The notes under the pieces: generated by a model
Told to the model about the DNA's origin: nothing
Database searches by the model: none
Seen by the model: only the letters and a program-made list of their open reading frames with translations
DNA from: Knoxdaviesia capensis
Taxonomy: Eukaryota > Ascomycota > Sordariomycetes > Microascales > Gondwanamycetaceae
DNA: 64,000 nucleotides
Assembly (NCBI GenBank): GCA_001510575.1
Contig: LNGK01000005.1
Coordinates: 3,991,795 to 4,055,794 of the forward strand
Direction: 5' to 3'
Made by a program: the position numbers and the translations under genes
Shown here: piece after piece, positions 30,025 to 41,141 of the stretch
Layout of the letters: each line of letters begins with the position of its first letter
Position numbering within the stretch: position 1 is the stretch's first letter

Positions 30025-33000
30025 CTATGTAAAGCCTACAAGATCCCCTAGTAGGAGTAACTGGTATTTATCAACCGCTTCTTTCAAACGCACCAAGATT
30101 CCAGCCGCCAGCATCTTGGCATCATTTTCCTCGTTGCGTCCAAACGCCGCACCGGCCGACGGCCCATCGGCACCACGCAGGCTCTGGAACACCACACTCA
30201 CCCACTGCTGGGTCTCGATGACCTGCCGACCGTGCTGCTCGCACAGCCGCCGGAGGCCGGTGGCCCCGGTTGCCCCCTCGGCGTTGACTTCCAGCAGTGC
30301 GGCGAGCGCGGTCAGCAGCGCGGCGGTCACGGGCACGTCGCCGGGACACGCGCTGCGCAGGCTGAGCAGGAGGGTCCACAGCTCCGCGGTCATCTGCGGG
30401 AGGGCGAGGGTGGACGGGCCGGCGGCGTGCAGGAGGATGGCGAGGGTTTTGAGGTAGATGGTCAGGAGGAACGGCTCGAACACGACGGAGGTGCGCGAGG
30501 ACGTGCGCGAGGTCTTCGAGGTGGGCAGAGTTGAAGACGACGCGAACGACGTGACGGAGAGCGCGGCGCTCAGGCGGCCGGTCAGTGGGAAGAAGAATGC
30601 CGTGGCGATGAGCGAGGCAACCGTGTTGGGAATTGCGCGCACTTTGGCGGTGGGCGTAGTCTTGCGAGTGACCTTCCCGGAGCTGGAAGACGCGTCGAGG
30701 CGAGAGGTAAAGGTTGTGAGTTTCAAGGCGTCGGGTCCGGTCACAGCATCGGCAGCCTCGGCAGCTAGCGGGGCGAGGAACTTTGCGTTGAGAGACTTGG
30801 CCACAGAGTCCAACGCAGAGGACGGGAGCGGCTTCAACGATGATCCGACGTCTGCGGCGTCCTCGGCTTTCCGGCGTGCATCTTCGAGATACAGTTTCTC
30901 CATTTTCATAGGCAGTTGCTTCGAGGGGAACGCAGCAGTCTGCGCATACTCGGAGACGTCGAATCCCGCAATCTCGCGCGCCGAGAGACCGATCACCGCG
31001 AGAACCGATGCGCGCTGCGTGAGCGAATAGTCGCCCTCGTAGAAGGTCCGCGCGAACCACGGCGCCATCTCCTTGGGCCGTGCAATGACCAGCGCCACCA
31101 TGGCTTGTATGCGCAGCTCTGCAAAGCCCTCAATCTCGAACTTATCCTGCAGCCCGACGAGGATTGCGGCGAGCTCGGTGCTGTGCTCCTGGACTTCGGT
31201 GCCGTAATTGGCCTTCCGGCGAATCAGGGTCGGTGCCGTCGTCAGCCCCAGACTCTGCTTGTCGTAGTTGTCGACGTCGCGCAGGTACTTGATCAGATCG
31301 CGAATGTAAACCGGCGCTTTGGGCCGATCTCGCCGTATCATGGTCGGGTCGTCATCGGAATCTTCGGCGTCGTCGCTTGGCTTGGCATAAGGAACCAGAT
31401 CCTCGTCTTCGCTCTCGGAGTCGACCACTTCGATGATCATTTTGGGCTTGGTTTCAGCGGCATCGGCACCAAGCTTCGGCTTCTTGCGCCGTGGCTGGCT
31501 TGCCGGATGGGGTGACACGCTGGGGTTCTTCTGGGAAGACCGTGGTTGTTGCCCCAGCTTGGACATGTTCAAAATCGGGTCCAGCGGTCCGATGGGGTCG
31601 TTGACTTCGACGAGCGATTTGTACCAGAGGGCGTCTTCGGAATCCAGTTCTTCCAAGCCGAACTGCAGCTTTTTGTCTTTGTCAACAAGAGCCGAGAGGG
31701 CTTCTCCGATAACCATTCCCAAAAACCGCCCTCGGTTTTGGGAGGACTCGAGCCGGCGAGAAATGACGTTGACGTAGTCTCCAGACCGCATGAGCATGCT
31801 CAGCTTAAGAGGAGAGGCGCGGTAAACATAGCCGGCGATGAGAATGATTACTTGGGCATGGGCCTCCTGTTGCAGAATCGGTGCATGCTTGATGTAGAGC
31901 TGGTCTCCAAACTGGGTGAGAGACTTTTCCAAAATCGTCGCCATGGCGTCCCTGTCGGACGCCACGGCGGCAACTACCGCTCTCCGAATGGCCACAGTAT
32001 CGCCGAGTCCGGCCCCAGAAGAGCTCGATAGCCAGGAGACGAGATGCTGTATGCTTGCCGCGTCTCGGCCTACAATCTGGAATATCAGGCCGGCCGAAGC
32101 CGATATGATAGCAGCGCCATCCGAAGATTCCGGATCAGTCCTGTTTAGATGTTTGCTTGACAACAGGCTGATAAAGGCAAAGAGCACCTTGCGTTGATCC
32201 AGTCGGGGCATGGCTGCATATACGGGAAGAAAGGAGGCCATTTCCCACTCGGTACTGAGAATGCTGTCAAACACATGGCCAAGGGTGGCATCTAGAAGTT
32301 CCACGATGTTAGACCACCTCTGGATTGCATGGGAATCGACGTGTAGTGGTCTGGACTTACCTCCATACCCCAGCCGTAGGGCTCTTGACAATATATTGGC
32401 ACACAGTTGGATCTCCATTTCAACCTGATTGCCCGAGCTCCAGAACATGATGTTTCTTACGAGCCAGTAGCTGTACTCTTTGCCATCGGCGATCCACGAC
32501 GAGAACGACTCTGGCAGTTTGGCCGTTCCCTGGGCCTCGGCGCAAACGGTCAATATGCGGCCACCAGCAACGACGGTCGAGATGTCTTGGGCAAGAGGCT
32601 TCTTCTGCATGGACTGTGATTCAAGACCGCGGGTTGCTCCACCCCAGAGATCCTTGAGAAAGCTGGAAGGGCTCATCAAAGCTTCGAGAAGCTCCAAGAG
32701 AGTGGCCACGTTGAGGTCCAGGTCCGATCTCGCGCCGCCGACTTTGGTGGTCTTGATGTCCGCAATCAACACCCGAAGCTGCAGGAGGGTGGCGTTGATG
32801 CCGGAAACACTGCGGACACACGACATAAAGAGCGCGAGATCTTCCGACGCCGCATCTCCTCCTTGCGGTGCCTCTTTGAGCAGCGGCCAGTAGTTCAGCG
32901 CCACATCGGACACAAGAACATGGACCAGCTTTGCGCTGATCGGGCCCGGCTGCAGGACGTTAAACGCCGAAGGCGATCGGTCGGGATCAAGAAATCTCAG

Positions 33001-33192
33001 GACCGACATCAACGCCTCATAGTCCGGCTGTGCTTGTAGTATCTCCAAGGCTTCCTCTGGTGATAGCTTGGAAGCGTTTAACGGCCGAGCTGGTTTGTCT
33101 GAGGCGTGTTGCTGCACCAGAGGCTGTGACTGGCCTCCAGCCTGAGCATTTTTCGTATAGGTGGTGCTGACAGGCGTGAATAAGTCTTCCAT
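30025..33192 (-). CDS. TEL2: Telomere length regulation / TTT complex protein TEL2
   Basis: Single exon of 1055 residues (MEDLFTPVSTTYTK...). It is a long helical-repeat protein. The most recognisable segment is the Tel2 conserved domain at about 625-740: VYIRDLIKYLRDVDNYDKQS, then ILVGLQDKFEIEGFAELRIQ and RASVLAVIGLSAREIAGF. An acidic linker (VVDSESEDEDLVPY) with a preceding basic cluster (RRKKPKLG) precedes it, a typical CK2-type phosphorylatable link. Tel2 with Tti1 and Tti2 stabilises PIK-related kinases (TOR, ATM, ATR) through Hsp90. Head to head with UBA3. Confidence 0.92.
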   Translation of the reverse strand: MEDLFTPVSTTYTKNAQAGGQSQPLVQQHASDKPARPLNASKLSPEEALEILQAQPDYEALMSVLRFLDPDRSPSAFNVLQPGPISAKLVHVLVSDVALNYWPLLKEAPQGGDAASEDLALFMSCVRSVSGINATLLQLRVLIADIKTTKVGGARSDLDLNVATLLELLEALMSPSSFLKDLWGGATRGLESQSMQKKPLAQDISTVVAGGRILTVCAEAQGTAKLPESFSSWIADGKEYSYWLVRNIMFWSSGNQVEMEIQLCANILSRALRLGYGGKSRPLHVDSHAIQRWSNIVELLDATLGHVFDSILSTEWEMASFLPVYAAMPRLDQRKVLFAFISLLSSKHLNRTDPESSDGAAIISASAGLIFQIVGRDAASIQHLVSWLSSSSGAGLGDTVAIRRAVVAAVASDRDAMATILEKSLTQFGDQLYIKHAPILQQEAHAQVIILIAGYVYRASPLKLSMLMRSGDYVNVISRRLESSQNRGRFLGMVIGEALSALVDKDKKLQFGLEELDSEDALWYKSLVEVNDPIGPLDPILNMSKLGQQPRSSQKNPSVSPHPASQPRRKKPKLGADAAETKPKMIIEVVDSESEDEDLVPYAKPSDDAEDSDDDPTMIRRDRPKAPVYIRDLIKYLRDVDNYDKQSLGLTTAPTLIRRKANYGTEVQEHSTELAAILVGLQDKFEIEGFAELRIQAMVALVIARPKEMAPWFARTFYEGDYSLTQRASVLAVIGLSAREIAGFDVSEYAQTAAFPSKQLPMKMEKLYLEDARRKAEDAADVGSSLKPLPSSALDSVAKSLNAKFLAPLAAEAADAVTGPDALKLTTFTSRLDASSSSGKVTRKTTPTAKVRAIPNTVASLIATAFFFPLTGRLSAALSVTSFASSSTLPTSKTSRTSSRTSVVFEPFLLTIYLKTLAILLHAAGPSTLALPQMTAELWTLLLSLRSACPGDVPVTAALLTALAALLEVNAEGATGATGLRRLCEQHGRQVIETQQWVSVVFQSLRGADGPSAGAAFGRNEENDAKMLAAGILVRLKEAVDKYQLLLLGDLVGFT

Positions 33193-33702
33193 ATTGGGAA
33201 CCCGGAGTGTAGCTATATGATGGTGATAATGAATGTGAGAGAATGATATTCGGGATGGGGTTGAAGAAGGAAAGATTACTTAAGAGCCAGTGAAGCGAGG
33301 TGAGAGGCGAAATATAGAAGAAGCCCTGGTTTTCACGATGGTGGCTCATATAGAGCTCCTTCCGCTAGTGATAGACCTGGAGCTGTTGCCTTGCTTAGGC
33401 GGTGATGGCACCTGCAGCTTATGACCTAGTGCTATAAAACCACTAAATGAGCCGTTCCAGGTAGTCCCCCAGCCTATACCTGTTTCAGCTCCAACAAAAT
33501 GTGCTTTCACTCACTTTGTAAACATAGGCGGGGATAACTTGCTTTGTGTTACAAATTGCCTTTTTGGAGTCCTATCACAATATCACACAGATTATCACAA
33601 TATCAATCATCACATCATATCAATTTTCAGAGTACGGATCAAACTTGCTAAATACTTTCCATCTCAAGACCCTTTCTTTCATTCCGCTTCCAGCTTCTCT
33701 CA
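33193..33702. promoter_or_regulatory. Divergent promoter region TEL2 / UBA3
   Basis: 510 bp. The right side has an AT-rich block with repeated ATCACAATATCA-like words (33577-33625) just before the UBA3 leader. No CACGTG seen. Nothing coding. Confidence 0.4.
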
Positions 33703-35432
33703 ATGGAAATCGATCACCCACAGCTAGTGCCGCCATCGAGTATAGACGAAGACAAGCGATGGTAGGTGATGCGTCTCGCTTCTTGATATGCAACTGTACA
33801 TGGTGATATATTGACCCCCTGGTTGTATAGGCGGTATCTCGAGCATATCCGGAGGACTCCGGGCCCGTTCACCGATCCGGACAGTGTTGCCGAAGAAGCG
33901 ATGGAGCAGTTTGACCGGATCAAAATCTTGTAAGTGGCTCCGGGGTCGGTCTGGCCAGTGGTGGGGGATGGAGATGGCGGTGCTAACACGTCGGCATTCT
34001 AGGGTTATGTGAGTATACCACAACTGGTGACAACCACGTTCAGTCAGATCAGATCCACACTGGCGATAAACGTTCAATGACAGAGACCAGCCTTTCTAAC
34101 CCTAGAGAATAGTGGTGCCGGCGGCCTGGGCTGTGAAATCCTGAAGAACTTGGCCATGTCCAAGTTCAAGACCATTCATGTCGTCGATATGGGTATGTGT
34201 GTGCCGTTTGCTGCATTCACGGTGGCTACTCCAGTCCGCTCCGGGAGACCGGAAGCATATCGCAGTTCCGCTAACCGACTCTCCGATATGCCAGATACCA
34301 TCGACATTTCAAACTTGAACCGCCAGTTCCTGTTCCGGGAATCTGACGTGGGAAAGTTCAAGGCCGAGGTGGCCGCCAAATTCGTGGAGTCCCGCGTGAA
34401 GGGAGTCTCCATTACCCCTCACAACTGCAAGATCCAAGATCTCGATCTTGATTTCTACCGCCAGTTCCAGATTGTCATCTGCGGCCTGGACAGCATCGAG
34501 GCCCGCCGGTGGATGAATGCGACTCTGCTGGCCATCTCGGAAGAAGACGATGGGCCGGATTCCATCAAGCCGCTGATCGACGGAGGCACCGAAGGTAGGC
34601 AGGGTGTAACATCCACCATGTACCCGTGGCTTCCACTACGTACTGACGCTCCATTCCACATCCAGGCTTCAAGGGCCAGGCTCGCGTCATTCTTCCCGGC
34701 ATGACCTCGTGCATCGAATGCCAGCTGGACATGCATGCTCCCCGTGCCGCTGTTCCGCTGTGCACCATTGCTTCCATCCCCCGCCAGCCGGAACACTGCA
34801 TCGAATGGGCGCACGTCATTGCTTGGGACCAGGAGAAGCCGTTCCCGCAACTGGACAAGGACGACCCGGAGCACGTCACTTGGCTGTACGAAAAGGCTCT
34901 TGCGCGCGCGCGCGAGTTCAACATCTCGGGCATCACCTACGCTCTCACCCAGGGCGTCATCAAGAACATCATCCCGGCCATCGCCGCGACTAACGCCATC
35001 ATCGCCGCCTCCTGCTGCAACGAGGCCTTCAAGATCGCCACCTCCTCCGCCCCGATGCTCGGCCCCGAAGAAAACTACATGATGTACTCTGGCAACGACA
35101 GCGTCTACACCTACACCTTCAAGCACGAGCGCAAGGACGACTGCCCGGTGTGTGGCCAGCAAGCGCGGCCGCTGGATGTCAGCCTCGACTCGACGCTCGA
35201 GGAGATTGTGGAATCGTTCGCCATGCGGCCCGAGGCCCAGCTCAAGAAGCCGTCGTTGCGCCTCGAAGGCCGCACGTTGTACATGCAGTCGCCGCCCAGT
35301 CTGGAGGAGCAAACACGCCCCAACCTCGCCAAAACGCTGCGGGAGCTCCAGGTGGAAGAAGGCCAGGAGCTGATTGTGACTGATCCTGCTTTCATGACGG
35401 AATTTCACTTTTTCATCCGGTTCAAGAAATAA
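33703..35432 (+). CDS. UBA3: NEDD8-activating enzyme E1 catalytic subunit UBA3
   Basis: Six exons (33703-33761, 33831-33929, 34003-34008, 34113-34192, 34295-34594, 34666-35432) encode 436 residues. The third exon is 6 nt (GGTTAT) and is needed to complete the nucleotide-binding motif KILVIGAGGLGCEILKNLA. Downstream are DTIDISNLNRQFLFRESDVG (adenylation site), the catalytic Cys region MTSCIECQLDM / PLCTIASIPRQPEHCIEWA, zinc-binding cysteines (CPVCG) and a C-terminal ubiquitin-fold domain that recruits the E2 Ubc12 (LIVTDPAFMTEFHFFIRFKK). With Ula1 it activates NEDD8, whose gene RUB1 lies at 10.8 kb in this window. All junctions keep phase. Confidence 0.96.
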
Positions 35433-35760
35433 CCCGTGCCGGCTCTCCTGCACAGATCAGTGTCTTTGATGTCCATAACCATTTCTCTTCAAGCTCAATG
35501 TACAGAAGTAGCTGTTCGGTTTAGTTCATCAGCCTAGCGAAATTTCTATCACCGTTTGCGATTGTTTTGGTTTTCCAAACAGATCACCTCCTCTATATGA
35601 TCAATAAATGCACAGAACTTTTCTTTTCGGGAAATGGAACACACAAATACACAATGTACGTATCAGAAAAACGCCAGTTACGCCCTCCCCCCCCCCCAAG
35701 AAAATGCTCACAAACAAGAAACGAGTAATTTATGCCACCTCCGCTGTATTCTCCTGTCTG
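35433..35760. other. Convergent intergenic region UBA3 / RPC40
   Basis: 328 bp between converging genes, including a run of about 13 C near 35686-35698. No gene seen. Confidence 0.4.
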
Positions 35761-36967
35761 TTACCGGCACATAGAAACAACCTGCTTCTCCAAAGTCTGG
35801 CACTTGCGCTTAAGAATAATCAATGATTCTAGGACAAGGTCATCGCTGTCCCACTGGCCAACGCTCTCAATCGAGAAGATGAAGTGGTCGCGTTTCCGGC
35901 CCAGGGCCACCTTTCCCTGAAACTCGGGGTGCCGCAGGCATTCGCGGCTGACCGTGTCCTTCATGGGGTCAACGACCACGGCCTTGTCCTCGCCGGCATG
36001 GCCCGCGTACCCACTTCCGGGAATGGCGGCCTCGTCCGGGGTGACCTGTTCAATGCCGATAACGCCCAGCGGGAAGCACTTGGCGAACTTGCGGGCATCG
36101 GCGCCCAGGATCGGCTTCTTGATGGTGATCGTCGGGAGCAGGCGGTACGTCGCGGGCGCCACAGGCGAGAACTTGGCGTGGTCGGCACCAATGCCCTTGT
36201 GCATGTGCATTTCGCAGGCGATGGTCTGGCCGGGCCGCAGCTTGGCAATCAGAATGTCGGGGTTGGCCGGGGCAATGGTGTTCTCGCCAGAGAAGTACTG
36301 CTCCTGCCGGCCGATGGGGTTGAACACGATGTCCTTGGCGTACACACCCGCGTGGTTGTAGAGCTTGTTCGGGTCGGTTTCCGACGGGTCGGCCTTGCGG
36401 TTGGCCGTGCACGTGACGTCCAGCCGCAGGCACACCGTGTTGTAGTCGAACGAGTTCGTGTAGCTGTCCTCGCCGGGCAGCGGCTTCTTGTAGTCCTTCA
36501 GGAAGTTCAGCAGGCCGTCCTTGCCCCCCTTGAACGGTATCAAGCCCAGGCGGTGGGCAAGAACCTCGTCTTGGATCACGGACGTGTTGTCATCGTAGAA
36601 AACCGTCTCGATGGCGAGAGACGGCACTTCGGCGATTATGATGCGCCGCAGCGCATTCGCAATGGATGCGTCGACGCCGACGAGCGAGAACGAGAGGTTG
36701 AACCGGGAGTTGTGGTGGATGTGGACCGAAAGGCCTTGTCGGAAGGTATCGATGTTGAATGCATAGTCTTCGCCGGGGTAGTGGCCGGGGAAATCGGTGG
36801 ATGTGACGTTCGTGACGGTTTCGGCGTTGATGTTGACGAGCTATGTGTAAAGACAGGAGGATCTTAGCATTTTCTCATACCCCCGCCAAAATCTTAACAA
36901 CCAAGAGTTATAACTATACCTTTCGTCGCTCTAGCTGAGCCTGGCTAGGAACCTCAATAGGTGCCAT
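35761..36967 (-). CDS. RPC40: RNA polymerase I and III common subunit AC40
   Basis: Two exons (36967-36920 encoding MAPIEVPSQAQLERRK, then 36840-35761) give 375 residues. The alpha-like N-terminal domain is clear: RFNLSFSLVGVDASIANALR, then RIIIAEVPSLAIETVFYDDN and EVLAHRLGLIPF. Next come the insertion domain and the C-terminal dimerisation part ending KCQTLEKQVVSMCR. AC40 pairs with AC19 as the alpha-type heterodimer that nucleates assembly of RNA polymerases I and III. Intron borders are GTATAG and CATAG. A divergent promoter is shared with the complex I 49-kDa gene. Confidence 0.96.
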
Positions 36968-37401
36968 GGCGTGTGGAACTATGTGCTGAACTGGCCGTAT
37001 TATATGTGTTCAAGGAGAAAAGAAAAAGAGAATATACATAGAATACGCAATTCTTATATTCTGGGTGGGCAAACATAAAACCGCTTGTCAAGAGGAAAGA
37101 AAAAAAAAAAGAGTATCGCCAGGAAGATCTTATCAGTGGGTAAACACCGGGTATTGAAATATTTAGTACGGTTAATAGCCGGCAAAGCTACAGCCTATAG
37201 GGAGGTCCCAATAATCATCTTCACCAGCTGTTTTTTTTGAGCAACAAATTGTCTGGTCAATCAATTGAAGAGCTTTGTCAAGCCGGGCCAGCCATTCTCC
37301 CTCAAAATCTTCCATTTCCACGATCCAGAGCCCCCATTGAAATTGCAGCCGAGGATCAATTGGACGAGTTCTTTCTTCCTCAGTGCTCTTCTCCTCCAGC
37401 A
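36968..37401. promoter_or_regulatory. Divergent promoter region RPC40 / NUO49
   Basis: 434 bp with A-rich tracts near 37020-37035 and 37095-37115. In-frame codons without a stop run upstream of the NUO49 ATG from 37237, but the sequence there does not look like a mitochondrial presequence. Confidence 0.4.
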
Positions 37402-39001
37402 ATGGCCTCCATCTACCGGCTTGCAGGCACAGGCGCCAGACGCCTGTGCCTCCAGCCGAAGCCCCGAGTTCCCGTTGCCCGCAGCCTGTCGACGTCGTTG
37501 CGGCGGCTCGCGGAGGTGCCATCCGAGGGCACGCGCATCCTGCCGACCGACGACAACTTCCTCCCGCTGGCCGACCCCTACGCCGACCCGAACGCGCCCA
37601 AAACGGCTCCGCACCAGCTCCACGTCCCCGAAGACTCGGTCGCGCACCGCAAGATCCGCCACTACACAGTCAACTTCGGCCCGCAGCACCCGGCCGCCCA
37701 CGGCGTGTTGCGTCTGATTCTCGAGCTGAACGGCGAGGAGATTGTGCGCGCCGACCCGCACGTCGGCCTGCTGCACCGCGGCACCGAGAAGCTGATCGAG
37801 TACAAGTCGTATCTCCAGGCGCTGCCGTACTTCGACCGCCTCGACTACGTCTCCATGATGACGAACGAGCAGTGCTTCTCGCTGGCTGTCGAGAAGCTGC
37901 TCAACATTGAAATCCCCGAGCGCGCCAAATGGATCCGCACCCTGTTCGGCGAAATCACCCGTATCCGGAACCATCTGATGTCGGTCCTGTCCCACGCCAT
38001 GGACGTTGGCGCTCTGACTCCTTTCCTGTGGGGTTTCGAGGAGCGTGAAAAGTTGATGGTGAGTTTAATCACCAAATCAAACGCAGTCGTGTTTCACGCT
38101 GCCAGTAAGAGGGGAGTTTTGGGATTGCTAATTTTGAGCCTGGTTTTTTTTTGCGTATAGGAGTTCTACGAGCGTGTCTCCGGTGCGCGTATGCACGCCG
38201 CCTACGTCCGACCGGGAGGTGTCCACCAGGACATTCCCATCGGCCTGCTGGACGATATCTACCAATGGGCGACCCAGTTCGGCGACCGCATCGACGAAAC
38301 CGAAGAAATGCTGACGGACAACCGTATCTGGCTTGCCCGGTTAAAGGGCGTTGCTGTGGTTCCTGCCTCCGAGGCGCTCAACCTCTCGTTTACCGGTGTG
38401 ATGCTGCGTGGCTCGGGCGTGCCGTGGGACATCCGCAAGAGCGCCCCGTACGACGCCTACGACCAGGTCGAGTTCGACGTGCCCGTGGGCGTCCACGGCG
38501 ACTGCTACGACCGCTACCTCTGCCGCATGGAGGAGTTCCGCCAGTCTCTGCGCATCATCCACCAATGTCTCAACAAGATGCCGGCCGGCCCCGTGCGGGT
38601 CGAGGACTACAAGGTGTCGCCGCCTCCCCGCGCCGCCATGAAGGAGAACATGGAGGCTCTCATCCACCACTTCCTGCTCTACACCAAGGGCTATGCCGTC
38701 CCCCCTGGTGAGACCTACTCGGCCATTGAGGCCCCCAAGGGCGAGATGGGTGTGTATGTTGTCAGCGACGGCAGCGAGCGGCCATACCGGTGCCACATTC
38801 GGGCGCCCGGCTTCGCCCATCTGGGAGGATTCGACCACGTCTCGAGAGGCCATTTGTTGGCCGATGCTGTGGCTGTCATTGGTACCATGGATCTTGTGTT
38901 CGGTAAGTACTTGTCGTCGTTCCTCTCCCGAATGTACCCTCCTGGCTTGACGTGCTAACTCTTTTCTTCTTCCCCCGTTTCTAGGTGAGGTTGACCGATA
39001 A
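37402..39001 (+). CDS. NUO49: NADH:ubiquinone oxidoreductase 49-kDa subunit (NDUFS2)
   Basis: Three exons (37402-38058, 38161-38902, 38985-39001) give 471 residues. The last exon codes only for EVDR and the stop in 17 nt. The start MASIYRLAGTGARRLCLQ with Arg-rich sequence is a mitochondrial presequence. The mature part has NFGPQHPAAHGVLRLILELN, the quinone-pocket HVGLLHRGTEKLIEYK, GARMHAAYVRPGGVHQDIP, CYDRYLCRMEEFRQSLRIIH and FAHLGGFDHVSRGHLLADAV. It is a core Q-module subunit of complex I that forms part of the ubiquinone site. The C-terminal DR is the usual end of the family, which supports the tiny last exon. Confidence 0.97.
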
Positions 39002-39260
39002 AAAGGAACCAGCTGTGGGGTGGGAAGACTTTTTATCTATTCTAGAGAAATAAAAGAAAAAAAAGGAAACTTACTGAGCAGCAGATTGGCTGGATCTTGT
39101 AATTGTAGAAGATAAACTGCTGCATGGTACATATTCTGTTTTGTTACACATCTTGATAATACCTCTTGGTGTTGGTAGTATCTTTCCTTTTTCTCGTTTT
39201 CCAATTTCTTTTTGTTACAACTATAAATACATTTTTTTTTCTTCAAATTCGCCTAGCAGC

Positions 39261-40805
39261 TCATAGGACTGTGGCTGATTTGCCTGAAGCTTGCTCCATG
39301 AAGAACTTCTTCAGCGGTCGCAACGAGTTGACCGCATTCAGTCCGAGAGTGCGGAGGGGAACGAGCGGTCCGCTCTCGACGGAATACAGCTTGTGGATCT
39401 TATCGCACACGCCGAGGAGGACGTGGTTGGCCGCATACCGCTCGGCGTTGTACGGCTCCAGGGCCATGGTGGTTCCGATGTCCTGGCCGTAGCCGACGGC
39501 CTGCTCGATCGTGCGCACCAGGCTTTGCACGTCGCCCTGGCCCTGGTTCAGGCCCTGGCCGGCGAGCGGGTGGATGGTGTGCGCCGCGTCTCCTACCAGC
39601 GCCACCCGCTCGCCGATGTAGGTGTCGGCGTGGCGCAGTTTCAGCGGGAACGACGCGATCGAGCCCTCCTGCACGGCGGTCACGGTCTGTGGGAGGAGCG
39701 ATGGCTCAAACAGCGTGTTCTGCAGCCGCCACTCGACTTCGTCGGCTTGGCCGCTGGGCAGGCTGTGTAGATATTGGATGTCGATCGGAAGCAGCCGGAA
39801 GCCGGCGTTGACCATGGCCACGAAATCCTTTGCCGGCAGGCGTTTCAATATCGCGGCGTTTTCGGCTGTAGTCGACCATACCAGCGTGGCGTATCTGCCC
39901 GGCATCGGAAGCATGGCCATCGGGCCGGTGGGCAGGAACCGCTGGTATGCAATCTTCCGGTCTTCTCCGCCCCAGCCAATGTCTTCCAGTTCCAGCGTGG
40001 CCACGACGCCGTGGCGGCCGTAGTCCCAGCCGCGGCTCTCGATGCCAGCGAAGCTCCGCACCGGGCTGTTCGCGCCGTCCGCGCCGACAAGCAGCCGCGC
40101 AGCGAGGGACTGCCCGGTTGCCAGGCGCACGGTCGGCCACTCGCGCAGATCCATGTCGTCCGTCTCTTCGCCGAACGAAATGTCCTCGACCTTCGCGTTA
40201 TCGGCGATGGTCACGCCGCCGAGCTCGTCGACGCGGCGCAGCAAGCCCGATGTGAGGTTCAGGTTCTCGATCATGTAGGCGATGGTCCTGCCGGGCTGCG
40301 AGCCGGCCTCGGCCCAGTCGAACTCGATGCGCGCGCCGCTGACGCCGTCCCACACCTGCATCTCCTGGTAGTTCTGCACGCGGTCGCGCTTGATGTGCGT
40401 CCACGCGCCAATGTCGTTCAGGTATTCCGCCGACGAGGGCGTTAGCGAGCTGCATCGGTTCGAGAATCGGTCGTTCGGGAGGGTCCAGTCGCGAAGCTTC
40501 GAGAGGTCCTGGGCCTCGACGAGCGCAAGCCGAAGGTGTGAGGTGGCGGGATTCGCGCCTAGAAGGTCAGGAAACATCGGTTAGGCGCCAATTGGCCCAG
40601 GCTAGAGTCGAGCATAGCATATGAACGTACGAAGACCCGCGAGAAGACTCAGCCCAGCAGGGCCGCCACCCACACACACCACATCGTAGATATCTGGAGA
40701 TCCAGAGCTGCTGCTATAAGTCCGTTGGAAGACTGCGGCTCGAGTAGGGCGGCAAGAACTCCTGCTAACCAACAGAGTCCTTCGCAAAAATTTGGATTTC
40801 TGCAT
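39261..40805 (-). CDS. COQ6: Ubiquinone biosynthesis monooxygenase COQ6
   Basis: Two exons (40805-40631, 40558-39261) encode 490 residues. The N-terminus MQKSKFLRRTLLVSRSSCR is a mitochondrial presequence. The FAD-binding motif follows (YDVVCVGGGPAGLSLLAGL). The conserved LVGADGANSPVR and the FAD motif ALVGDAAHTIHPLAGQGLNQ are both present. The enzyme hydroxylates the C5 position of the coenzyme Q ring precursor in the mitochondrial CoQ synthome. The donor GTACGT and the CTTCTAG acceptor keep frame. The 3' end converges on NUO49 with about 260 bp between, so three mitochondrial/polymerase genes sit side by side. Confidence 0.95.
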
Positions 40806-40936
40806 GTTAGATGCACCTATACTCAAAATGAGTTTTCACTTCTCAACATGGACTTCGTTGTAGCTCTGCCAGCTATGGAATGTCGTTCGATTTGACAGGT
40901 AGAATCAAGCTAGGCTCTCGACCGTGGGATTGCAGC

Positions 40937-40954
40937 CACGTGCGAGCGCACGTG
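40937..40954. promoter_or_regulatory. Paired CACGTG sites
   Basis: CACGTG CGAGCG CACGTG, two hexamers separated by 6 bp, about 130 bp upstream of the COQ6 ATG. This is a candidate for cooperative bHLH binding; the function is inferred. Confidence 0.45.
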
Positions 40955-41122
40955 ATTCGGGAATGGCTATATAGTAGTTGAGAAGAGAGGCAAAAAGACT
41001 CCACCTGTATTGAAAATACGCGCCTCTATCAGGTTAACTTAGACTACAAACACTAGAATACCCTATAGCTTTAGACCCACAAGGTGACACATTCAATACG
41101 TAAGCTCTTGAAAGCTCTGACT

Positions 41123-41141
41123 CACGTGTGTCACCCACGTG
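41123..41141. promoter_or_regulatory. Second pair of CACGTG sites
   Basis: CACGTG at 41123-41128 and 41136-41141 with 7 bp between, repeating the arrangement seen 180 bp to the left. Confidence 0.45.

Noticed and set aside
34455..35453. 332-codon frame antisense to UBA3
   Set aside because: The + strand is clearly UBA3 with catalytic motifs; the antisense frame is an artefact of codon bias.
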